From: Undaria pinnatifida
Lineage: Eukaryota > Sar > Phaeophyceae > Laminariales > Alariaceae
DNA: 64,000 nucleotides
Assembly: GCA_012845835.1 (NCBI GenBank)
Contig: JABAKD010000008.1
Span: 8,855,709-8,919,708, forward strand
Direction: 5' to 3'
Within the stretch, counting starts at the first letter, position 1; each line of letters begins with the position of its first letter. Below, one piece after another: positions 33,065 to 42,875 of the stretch. The notes beneath the pieces are model-generated. The model did no database searches. It was not told the origin of the DNA and worked only from the letters and a program-made list of their open reading frames with translations. Position numbers and translations under genes: made by a program.

Positions 33065-33990
33065 TAGAGTCTGTGGTCACACAAAGGTGCTGGGCCCCTA
33101 GGAAGATCCGAAAAATAAAATGAAACCGGAAATACTACGCTTTCCCGCCTAAAAACGCACGATACGAAGAAGGCGCACAAGTGAAATGATCCAATGTGCA
33201 AACTGAACGCACATGGCCGCGGGTATCCACTCAACTACGGCATAGAGTTCCCCCGCTCCCACAACTAACCAAGTCGCGGCTACAAACAACAGCGGTTGGG
33301 CTGCCTGCACCGTACGAACCGCACGGTAAATCGTGAGCACAGACGAACGTGCCTGCTGTCTGGAGTGCTGTCAGAGCGACGACCCGCGGGTATGCAGTGA
33401 AAACAGAGCAATCGAACCAAAAACCGCCATACAAATGTCAATGATCGCCTCGTCTTCCCGGGTTATCAGACAGGTTGCAGCGCAGCTACGACGCCCGTGC
33501 CTTAAAATTGAGAATTGCTTGGAGCCGTTCCCCATAACGGGTATACAACTCTACCAACTCTACAAAATCAGTGACGTAAGTAACATGTTGTACTACTGCC
33601 TCGTAAAAAAACCCTGAAAAAAGACGATCGTTGCTCCCGTGATGATGGTGTGCGTGCGGGTCGTGGGTCTCCGTGTGCCATCCTCCTGCTGCTGTGGTTC
33701 TCCATGCCCGCCTCATCGCCTTAGCTCACTCGGCCCGCTCATTCGCACTTGCTCTCGTTGACGCTCAATTCCAATCGGTTCCCCTTCTCCCCCGTCCCAA
33801 AAAACAAAATGCTCCTCGCATCTTGCGGTGCTGATCTGAAAAGCAAAAGTTCTCGTTCAGGGAGAGTTCAATCTGTCTCTTCCCCACCCGTCGACGCTCA
33901 GTCGCCCTCCTCCTTCGTCGTCGAATCCAGCCTCCTGCCTGCGCAGTTCCCTCCACTCAAACCAAAACTGCGCCGTAGTGTGGCCCGTGG
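33065..33990 (+). repeat. Left arm of a large inverted duplication
   Basis: This roughly 0.9-kb block reappears inverted at about 38395-39730. Matching landmarks include the CGCGGGTATCCACTCAACTA segment, GTCTGGAGTGCTGTCAGAG, the run to CTCACTCGGCCCGCTCATTC, and CAGTTCCCTCCACTCAAACC. Small open frames exist in the arm but differ between copies and are not conserved, so I call no gene. Confidence 0.9.
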
Positions 33991-34309
33991 TGGCGCCTGC
34001 CTGCGCGCGCGGGCATCCCGATTAAGCATTGCTGCTCCGTCGCTGCTGCCTAAAAAGACGCTCGAATCGTAGGTGACCAGGCCTAACGTACCACGTACGA
34101 CCCAACTCTACCACACTATTCACTGCCAGGCACTAAGGAGCACTACCACTAACGATAAACAAGTATCTATAACTGTAAAACGAACTAGGTTTGCTCTATC
34201 CACTTGATGAGCCGTTCAAAACCTAAATTCTTGAGTTTTTTTTTGCTACGATCCTGGGATTGCAACCAGAGGGTCCACGTTACTGAGTGAGCAAATCATG
34301 AATTCGTGA

Positions 34310-34545
34310 GACGCTATTACGATGCTGAGATTACAGCATTTGGCAATATGGTCCCCAACACCGCACACCGCATTGTCGGGTGGGGAAAAAAAAAAAAAAA
34401 AACACCAGCTGTAGAGTAAGTGTTGACATTGGATTCTGTTCCGGGGTCAGTCCTCAGCCCTGCTACGTACGTACGTGGGTACCAGGTACCAGGAATTTAC
34501 TTAGGAACAACAAAAATTATCTTCGACCGACCCTTCCACTATCCA
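34310..34545 (+). repeat. Direct repeat, copy 1 (LTR-like, diverged)
   Basis: Diverged direct match to 35450-35705. Shared blocks: ATGCTGAGAT(T/C)ACAGCA, TATGGTCC, CAGTC(C/G)TCAGCCCTGCTAC and CTTCGACCGACCCTTCC, in the same order. The two copies flank about 0.9 kb, a spacing that would suit a degraded non-autonomous LTR element, but no primer-binding site or clear termini are seen. Confidence 0.6.
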
Positions 34546-35420
34546 TGAAGGTGCGTGCGCTCTACTCGACGAGCCGTTGGAAGCTAGGTTTTGAGCACTT
34601 GCGTATGTCATGCAGGACACCAGCTTGGCCCTTAGAAAATTGACCATGGCGATGCGAACCGGGTCGTCGGGCGGCGTGCTCGCGGTGTTGCCGTCGGCCT
34701 CAAGGAGCTCGGCGGTTAAACCACCGCTGGTAGGGTCCGCGTCAGCGGGCTCGTTTTCTCCAGGCCTCCCTTGTTCGTCGCCTCCCTCCCTAGGATCGTT
34801 GAGGGCTGTGAAGGATTTGTCGGGTACAGTTTGGGTGGGCGTGAATTGGTAGGGGGTGGCTTGGTGGGGCGTCGCTTGCTTGGCGCGCTGCGCACGCCTC
34901 TTTCGGGCTGTCCAGCCACGGCTGAGCATGATTCCGAAGGAAGAACTCCCACGGTCGGTCACCTATATGCCGGGAGTGCCGATGTCGTGAAGACGTCGCG
35001 GTTGAAGACCCCCAGAAGCTTCATGGATTTCTTGTCGCCACAGTTAGGGCCGGTGTTGCCGAACGTTTTCTTATGTGCGTTTAGCTGGAAGAGGTGCTCG
35101 AGCTTTGCCTGACCAAGAGGGGTCGTGGAGGCTATCGTGATCACACGCCTCGTCTCTCAGCCTTGATCCCGTGATCTGATCTTCAGTCAGGCGCACGACG
35201 GAAGATTCCATCAGGATACCAGATTTAGGATCGACCCTCCGTATCAAGAGAGGGGTTCCAGGAAAATATATCAGAGACGGGCAGGCTCTTTCACGCCTGA
35301 CCTTGGAGGTGCCCATCCCTTTACACGCGTAATCTGACTTCCACGATCTATATCCTATACGCCCTACTATGTTTCTCAGAGACGCCGAGAATGCAGCAGG
35401 CAGCGGTTCGGTCTGCAACT
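34545..35420 (-). other. Interior of the direct-repeat pair with unassigned minus-strand open frames
   Basis: Minus-strand frames at 35418-35071, 35144-34959 and 34962-34501 start with TTG or GTG in the listing and are probably spliced or broken coding remnants. The middle one reads plausibly (LEHLFQLNAHKKTFGN, MKLLGVFNRDVFTT) and ends at a TATAG|GTGACC donor-like site. The last is Thr/Pro/Ala-rich. I recognise no retroelement domain (no reverse transcriptase, integrase or protease motif). Confidence 0.3.
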
Positions 35421-35449
35421 TTAAATGATTTTGCGCATTCGTTCGTTAC

Positions 35450-35705
35450 ACGCGACTACAATGCTGAGATCACAGCAATTAGCGCTACTTGTATGGTCCG
35501 CAATATTGCATTGTGGGATGGAAAAAACAAAAAACAAAAATGCTTCTACAGCCAGCAGCTGCATTTCGTTTAGTTTTGCGCTCTGGCGTCAGTCGTCAGC
35601 CCTGCTACCTACGTAGGTGTAATGTGCACCAGGTACTCAGGGTATGGGATTAGGGCTAACGTCACGACCTAGCAACAAATTCGCTTCGACCGACCCTTCC
35701 TTTGT
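35450..35705 (+). repeat. Direct repeat, copy 2 (LTR-like, diverged)
   Basis: Partner of 34310-34545; the same ordered blocks are present at roughly 70 percent similarity by eye. Confidence 0.6.
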
Positions 35706-35814
35706 CCGATAGTCTTGGAATCGCGGCGACTAAGCATTGCGCGTCAGCGCAGAACCTTGTGTGTGATACGTAAGACATTGTTAAGGAATTAGAGGGCATT
35801 ACTCCGCTTTACCG

Positions 35815-35955
35815 CTGGCGAAAGGTTAACCAACTGCCTACCCAAACCGAGCCTGATAATACCCCCCCCCCCCTGGAACGGCGGGATAGCAGTTCAGCCG
35901 GATATATGGGAGGACGTGTCGATATCGACGCGGTTCCATTTCCTGCGCTACTCTA
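35815..35955 (-). mobile_element. SINE-like repeat, partial copy
   Basis: Contains AAGGTTAACCAACTGCCTAC, a C-run, GGAACGGCGGGATAGCAG and a ...GGATATATGGGAGGAC segment, in the same order as the end of the copy at 55155-55530. The B-box-containing half is absent. Confidence 0.7.
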
Positions 35956-38100
35956 TCTCGTCCGCGGGCGTGCGTCCAAACGCAGAGATGGTATCGAATT
36001 TGACTCTCACGCCCATGTGAGGCGGGAAATGCCCCCGAGAGCAGAGCCATGAGCCTCCCTGATAGGGTCAGCCCCGACCTTCTCGCTACGAGGAGCTGTG
36101 CTGGGCTGCGAGTGTGCACCGGCAATACTCGTGCTCGTACGTGGGTCGTCTGGCGTCTTGGTTCTGCATACGCTTTGAGAAAAGCTCGCATCTCTCCCAA
36201 GACTGAGGCTCTCTGCGAGAGAGGTGCGCATGAACGGCAACGCGACATCAGCAGGGCTGTGAGGGGCACTGGACAGAGGCATGCCTGATTTCTCGGATGA
36301 CTTCGCAGCGACAGCCAGGCTGGGATGGGCGCTAGAAAGAGAAAACAGCCGTTGAGGTCACCGACGCGGTAAGCGTGCAGGTTTCCGCAAACCCGCGAAC
36401 GACTTCAGCGGGCGACACTCGCGGTTGACAAGAGGCAACTCGCGGGCATCGATGGTGAGTCGATCTATGGCGAGAGACTCCTCGTGGGTCGCTCTGCTTG
36501 TCTCAGAGGGGCGCGGGGAGTCCGTGCCGGATCGGTTCATCGGTGGAAACGGGAAACAATATCAAGCTACGAAGTTGGTCTAGTTGGATACTCTAGCTCG
36601 GAGCGAGGCAATCAGGACGAGGGAAAGCTACGAAGAAAGAACGTCGAAAAGCGGAGACGTCATGTCTAATAAGATACATAGGCTGATAACAGACAGATAC
36701 CACCTTCTTGCACTCTCTCTACTATTAACATCAATAGGTAGAGTCCACGTTGGTCACTCACTCGTCTTAGAGAAGCCCTTTGTGTTATTCCCGCTAGTCA
36801 CGGGTGGGACTGAACGACAAATTATTGCGTGGGTGGCGCAAGATCACCATCCCCCTCTTCTTATACGCACACGCCTTCAAACACATGTGAAGCCCTTTTA
36901 TCCCAATAGTTCATCGCAGATCCTACGCTTTGCTAGGCTCCCAGAGCAATACCATAGCAACCCACATCCCCACGCCAAACAAAGTTCCTCTCTACTGCCA
37001 CTCATATTTTTGTTTTCACACATACACATGATACTGTAGATCACTTCTACCGGCCGCGATATTATTATTTGTAAAATTCTACCTTGTGCTTCTACGCGAC
37101 GGCGAACATGTATTTGTAAACGTTTAGTGGTCATGTGTGTGCGTGCACAGTTCTTCAATGCCTAGAAAAATATCCTGCAGAGGCACATTACCTTGCAACT
37201 GTGGAACGCTATTTATTCGCTGGTAAGCCTGGTCTCTGATCTCGAGTTGCCTTTCTTATTTTCTATGAATTGCGTTATATTAAATAATTAATACGCACAA
37301 TAAAAGAAGGAAAAGTAAGAAGCAGGATCGCCGGCCCAGCCTGGATTTCATATTTGGGGAATGGCGCGTTCCACAGGCTGTTATTATCAGTATCATTTTG
37401 TAAAATTATTCTATTAATAACACTACTAGCTGTCAGTTCGACAATTTTAGGGTCGATTTTTTTCTTTTTTTCTTTTTTTATTTATCCTCCGGCGGATGGG
37501 GAAAAATAAAGCTTTAGTAGCTCAATCCTGCTGCCTGTCGATGTTAATCTTTGCGAGCTGCGTAATACACCGGTCGCTAGTTTTTTGTAAGTTTTTCATG
37601 AGTCAAAATCTAACCAATGTACTCGTGGTATTAACAGGCATTGGGCCTGCAATGAACCATGATGATGGCATGATGACGACGTGATTATCAACAACGTGTT
37701 AGATGACATGAAAATTATTATCCGTTGCACAATTGGACGCGAGTCGACGAGGAGGGAAGAAAACACTGAAATTCTTCTCGCGACAAAAAGGAAAAGGCAC
37801 GTACCGTAGTGGGGAGGGAGGAGGAGGGCCCGCTATGCGACCCCGGATCTGAGTTAATACTGGGAGGGAGAGCGAGATTGGTGCGAGGATAAGAAATGGG
37901 ACGGATAAAAAAACATTAAAAATAAAAATACAGACAGTATGAAATAGATTATGTCACACTGATTGTTGATGTATTCGACCTCACAGCTGGAGGGTATTTT
38001 TATTTTTATAATAATATACATTAAGCCTGCAATGAGCCATGATGATATTAATGTGTTACCGTATACGACAGAAGTTAATACACCCCTGTGATAACATTTT
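35956..38100. other. Gene-poor spacer of the inverted duplication
   Basis: Minus-strand frames around 36.0-36.5 kb are short and have no recognisable domain. From 37 kb it becomes AT-rich. A copy of the CCTCCGGCGGATGGGG motif lies at about 37485-37515. Confidence 0.4.
37483..37515 (+). repeat. CCTCCGGCGGATGGGG/AAAAATAAAGC motif, copy 1
   Basis: About 30 bp, TTTATCCTCCGGCGGATGGG then GAAAAATAAAGCTTT, preceded by a T-rich tract. The same sequence recurs at 40258-40290 and inverted at 41718-41750. The core TCCGCCGGA is self-complementary, so the site can form a short hairpin. Confidence 0.85.
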
Positions 38101-38109
38101 GGAGTTTTA

Positions 38110-38370
38110 AAAAAGTATCACCGGGTGTGGTATTCTGTGGGGGGTGTGCTCTTATGCAACCCGGGTGATAACGCGCAGGTAGCAGGGCCCATGAAGGGGG
38201 TGATACACCATGGGGTGTGATAACACCGCCGCACACTTGCAGGGGATGTGGTAATGAGGGTGTGTGATAAAAAGGGGGTGTAATAACTCTTGCTTGCAGA
38301 GAATTGCTGTTGTCGTACACTAGCAGGGGTGTGGTATTGCGGGGGGGTGAAAACACTGCCCGCAAAAATT
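38110..38370. repeat. Degenerate GGGTGTGATAA tandem repeat
   Basis: Imperfect repeats of GGGGTGTGATAACACC, GGGTGTGTGATAAAAAGGGG and GGGGTGTAATAACTC, interspersed with GCACACTTGCAGGGG-like pieces. A related short stretch is present at about 40115-40215. The period is irregular, about 40-50 bp. Confidence 0.65.
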
Positions 38371-38394
38371 ACCGGTACCTGCTGCTGCCGCACA

Positions 38395-39730
38395 TTCGCA
38401 GCCACACTACGGTGCAGTTTTGGTTTGAGTGGAGGGAACTGCGCCGGCAGGAGGCTGGATTCGACGACGAAGGAGGAGGGCGACTGAGCGTCGACGAGCG
38501 GGGAAGAGACGGATTGAACTCTCCCTGAACGAGAACTTTTGTTTTTCAGATCAGCACCGCAAGCTGCGCGGCGCATTTTGTTTTTTGAGACGGGGGAGAA
38601 GGGGAACCGATTGGATTTGAGCGTCAACGATCAGAGCAAGTGCGAATGAGTGGGCCGAGTGAGCTAAGGCGATGAGGCGGGCATGGAGAATCACAGCAGA
38701 AGGATGGCACACTGAGACCCACGACTCGGACGCACACCATCATCATAGAGATGTTATAAGGCCTAGTTTGGGTAAGCTATTGGTTAACCTTTTGCAAGTG
38801 GTCAAACTGACTACTACCCCACTAATACCTTAACAAATGGCGTCGTCGACAGACCATGTTTTTTTTGGGTCGAGGGTTCAAATCCCACATCCACCTATTA
38901 TGAATACACTTTTTCAGACTGTCCCCATGTCGAACTTGAAAACAACTCTCCTCGTTATACCCAGAAAATGAAACGGCTTGGATAATAGACTGCTGTAGGT
39001 CCGCCCGTATATCCGGCCGACCTGCTATCCCGCCGTTTCAGGGGGGAAGAGGCTTAGTTTGGGTAAGCTATTGGTTAACCTTTTAAATTTGCAAGTGGTC
39101 AAACGGACTAATACCCCACTAATACCTTAACAGAGAGCATCGATCGTCTTTTTTCAGGGTTGTTTTACGAGGCAGTAGTACAACATGTTACTTCACTGAT
39201 TTTGTAGAGTTGGTAGAGTTGTATCATATACCCGTCATGGTCATGGGGAACAACCCCCCGCAATTCTCAATTTTCAGGCACGGGCGTCGTAGCTGCGCTG
39301 CAACCTGTCAGATAACCCGGGAAGACGGGGCGATCATTGATATTTGTATGGTGGTTTGTGGTTGGATTGCTTTGTTTTCACTGCATACCCGCGGGTCGTC
39401 ACTCTGACAGCACTCCAGACAGCAGGTGCGTTCGTCTGTGCTCACGATTACCGTGCGGTTCGTACGGTGCAGGCAGCCCAACCGCTGTAGTTTGTAGCCG
39501 CGAGTTGGTTAGTTGTGGGAGCGGGGGAACTCTATGCCGTAGTTGAGTGGATACCCGCGGCCATGTGCGTTCAGTTTGCACATTGGATCATTTCACTTGT
39601 GCGCCTTCTTCGTATCGTGCGTTTTTAGGCGGGAAAGCGTAGTATTTCCCGGACGAATTATGATTTAATTTTATTTTTTGGATCTTCCTAGGGCTCTAGC
39701 ACCTTTTGTGTGACCACGGACTTTAGGTGC
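38395..39730 (-). repeat. Right arm of the large inverted duplication
   Basis: Inverted copy of 33065-33990. It is interrupted by the SINE-like insertion at about 38757-39140; the left arm reads continuously across the corresponding point near 33635. Outside that insertion the arms are highly similar with small indels. Confidence 0.9.
38757..39140 (+). mobile_element. SINE-like element (pol III B-box-like) inserted in the right arm
   Basis: Starts near TAGTTTGGGTAAGCTATTGG. It carries GGGTTCAAATCCC at 38874-38886, which matches the tRNA B-box consensus. It then repeats its own head (GCTTAGTTTGGGTAAGCTAT) from about 39052. A full inverted relative is at 55155-55530. The sequence does not fold as an intact tRNA: no matching acceptor stem is visible. 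A tRNA-derived SINE is the best interpretation. Confidence 0.7.
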
Positions 39731-39911
39731 TTGACGAGACAACAAAAACAACAACTTGCAGGGGTTTGGTTTGCTGAGCCAGTGCGGTGGCTGCCACATT
39801 GATTGACGCCTGTTGCTGTGCCAGCTGCAGCAGCAGCGGCAGCAGCAGCAACAGGGGTGCAAGAAGTTTCCTCGCGTTGAAAGAAGGAGGTGATCGGTCG
39901 AGCCTGCGCTG

Positions 39912-40035
39912 CTGCAGTCGAAGCAGTTGTCGAAGGAGCTGTCGTAGCAGCTGTCGAAGCAGCTGCCGATGCAGCTGTCGAAGCAGCTGTCGAAGCAGCT
40001 GTCGAAGCAGCCGTCGAAGCAGCTGTCGAAGGAAC
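39912..40035. repeat. 12-bp minisatellite (CAGCTGTCGAAG)n
   Basis: About ten imperfect 12-bp units. Both strands stay open across it (QLSKQLSK on plus, SCFDSCFD on minus), which is expected from a unit divisible by three and is not evidence of a gene. Confidence 0.95.
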
Positions 40036-40257
40036 GGAGTAAGCTGCGGCGGGATTCTGTCTGTTCTCCCTCCACGTCCATGTTGCTGGAGGTCTCCATA
40101 CCGGGTGGTTCCCCGCACACGGGCAGGGGTGTATTGTGCGGGATCACAGGACAAATGCTGTATCACCCGGGTGGTAGTAGCAGGGGCCCCGTGAATACAT
40201 GCGGCCCAACCTCAGGCGGGGTGTTATCTTATTTTTTTTTTATTTTTTTTATTTTTT

Positions 40258-40290
40258 TATCCTCCGGCGGATGGGGAAAAATAAAGCTTT
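40258..40290 (+). repeat. CCTCCGGCGGATGGGG/AAAAATAAAGC motif, copy 2
   Basis: Near-identical to 37483-37515 and again preceded by a T-rich tract of about 40 bp. Followed by TTTTAATTTAGC. Confidence 0.85.
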
Positions 40291-40299
40291 TAATTTAGC

Positions 40300-42270
40300 T
40301 TTTCATACGCGTCGTGTGTCGATTTAACTCAGTTGCTTTCGCAGCCCAACGCTAGCTGGCGCACCCTTCGGTTATCATTATTTACCGGTATGCGTCTGGT
40401 AGATACCGTGTTACAGTGCACTACAGCAGTAGTTGTGTAGCTTTAGTGCCGGTATAATTACAGCTCGCGAACTTCTTATTATTTTATAAAAATATTTTCA
40501 GAACGTCGGCTGTGACTTCGAATTACTATTATCAGTTCTCTGTGAATCTCACGCTGCCATTTTTTGTGTAGTGCAGTATTAATAGTACCGTTGTACGGTG
40601 GTACTGCACGACTACACGACACTCAATAACAAATAAGAAACATCGCGAAATACGAAAGACAGGCTGTTATTTGCAGGGATATATAATAATAAGAAAACCG
40701 GGAGCCGTTGTACCGAAGTTACAGCAGCAGTTGAGCGCACACCCTTCCTCAGCTAAGAAATCCAGCCTGAGCCAGCATTCCTGTTTCTTATTATTAGCAT
40801 ACCAGGTAAAACACTTCGTACATGTTGTATAATAGGTGTCCTGTACCACTCCTATGATGCACTGCTGCTGCTGCTGTGGTATAAAAAAATACCGCGGTTA
40901 TCATCGCGGTAAACTTTGTTCTTAGACTAGACTACAGCAGTACTTACGGTTACGTACGTACGCACGCACGTGTACACACGGGTATATCAGTGTCCGCAAA
41001 ATGTATGCATTCTTCTTCCGTTCGGGCTCACGGCACCTCGACTTCATACGCTCACCTTACGAAATTCCGGTTCCTCCCGTTAGATTCTTCCAGCGTCTCA
41101 CAGAGCAACGCCGAGCTTCCGCAGCATATCATGCGACGAACTCACTCGTAAAAACCAAGTGCGGCGTAAATAATCCCCAATAGTCTATACTGCACCCTGG
41201 TAGTTAGTGCGCCTCGCCTACAGCATGCGTTTATTTGTATCTCGTAGCCCGAGCCAACCGAAGGTAGACTGACGAAGGCCTGCCGGTCGACCACACCCCA
41301 CGACACGACACTCTGACTGGTCGTAGCTTCTCCGGAATTGTCGCAAACATTGACTCCACCACTACAAGTATTAATAGCTAAAATACACGACGACGGCACG
41401 ACGACGGCACGACGACTGACTTGCCGTCAACATGTCAAGAAAACGCATACTACACTTCGGCGTTTGGCGGAGGCCATTTTTCCTTGAAGTGCACCGTGAC
41501 ACTCGCTTCCTTCGCAACTGGTTCGCTGTATTAGCAGATCGCTCCTACAGAGATACTTCTCTGGGCTGTAGAAACAGGAAGCAGTAGTGCACGCGCATGG
41601 AGATCAATACACAGCAGTGTACGGCTGCTGCTGTGAGCACTGGGCAAGCACAACAACGACGATTTCTTAAAAATGCGGCGCAATCTTGGAATTTTCGTTT
41701 TATATTTCTAGTACGAGGTAGCTTTATTTTTCCCCATCCGCCGGAGGTTGAAAAAAAAAAGAAGTGATTTCGCGAGCACGAGGACGACGCGGAGTGGTTT
41801 TAGCTGGCGCGGTCTTGAGCAGTAGTAGGCTGCGAGCGAGCGGTCTAAATCAGGTATGTACGACCGCTTTCATGTTTATTAACAAAGAGAAAGTTGGATT
41901 GGGGTCCCAGACGCAAAAAAATACCTGGTACGTAGTTTCGATGCTTTTCGGGCTTCTCGTCATAGAGTTTCGTATTCATTGGTAAATGAAGTGGTCACGG
42001 GATGCGGTTTATATTTATTGTTGTGCCTGGTGCTGTTTTATCGTGACGAACCGTGTACCACGTGGTGTTGTACTGAATGAAAACCGCAGAACAGAGAGGC
42101 TACTCTGTCCGTCGTTCATCGTTTTCGATACATGATGCCTGTATAGTATTACCTACACCACTACGAGCATTTATGACATCACCGCGTAGGCTCCCAATAC
42201 AGACTGTGCTTGGAAAAAGTGTGCGGTTTTATGATATAAAGGCGTGAAAAAAATGTATTCTGTGGTTGTC
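40300..42270. other. Gene-free stretch upstream of the sphingomyelin-synthase-family gene
   Basis: No exon I can support. It holds several CAG/CTG triplet tracts (40861-40880), TACC(A/T)GGTA motifs (40798, 41921) and the inverted copy of the CCTCCGGCGG motif at 41718-41750. The 5' UTR and promoter of the 42876 gene must lie in its right part or just beyond. Confidence 0.4.
41718..41750 (-). repeat. CCTCCGGCGGATGGGG/AAAAATAAAGC motif, copy 3 (inverted)
   Basis: Reads AGCTTTATTTTTCCCCATCC then GCCGGAGG on plus, the inverse of the copies at 37483 and 40258, and is followed by an A-rich tract. The homopolymer tract is thus on the same side of the motif in all three copies. Confidence 0.85.
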
Positions 42271-42875
42271 ATGATGAGTTATTATTAGTGGACGTGTGAG
42301 ACGCCGGCGGGCGAGCTCGGACATGCGGAGTCGGGATGCAGAGCCAGTTAAATTTTGACGGTTTCAAAATTCTTGGTTCAAGCTTTTCCTTTGATTTCCA
42401 GACTGCAGCATTTCCCCGCGATTTTCCATTTAGCCCCGCGCCGTTCCCCCCGTCCCAGTTGAAATCCTCCTGATCCCTTGTCCCGCCCAGTCGAGCCTGC
42501 GCCGTTGGGAGTCTCCATCCCACACCGACTCCAGCCCACCACAACCCGACCTCGACCGCTAGCGAAAGGCGTGTCTCCCTCTTGAGTTGGCTCTCGTACG
42601 GCTCAAGCCTCTGGCCAGCGCAGGGACAGCAGCTTGTTTTTGAAGGAACGTTTTTAATTGTTCGAATCACAACGCGGGTTCGCTCTTGCCTCGCAGCGTG
42701 CTGCGAGTCTCGAGCGCTCCAGTCGTAGTTCCCTAGAGGGAACACGCTGCCGACACCCATTGGTCGTCGTCGCGAGCGTCCTCCCTCGACCATCTCGAAT
42801 ACGCGAGGCGGCGTACACGAGGAGAGAGCGAGCCACACCGATCTGGGCTTTTTTTCGAGTGTCATCGCAATTAGG

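Noticed and set aside
38874-38886. Genuine tRNA gene at the GGGTTCAAATCCC site
   Set aside because: No acceptor stem or cloverleaf can be formed around it; the site belongs to a dispersed repeat.
39671-40194. Frames with QLSK and CFDS repeats
   Set aside because: Both come from the 12-bp minisatellite and its flanks.
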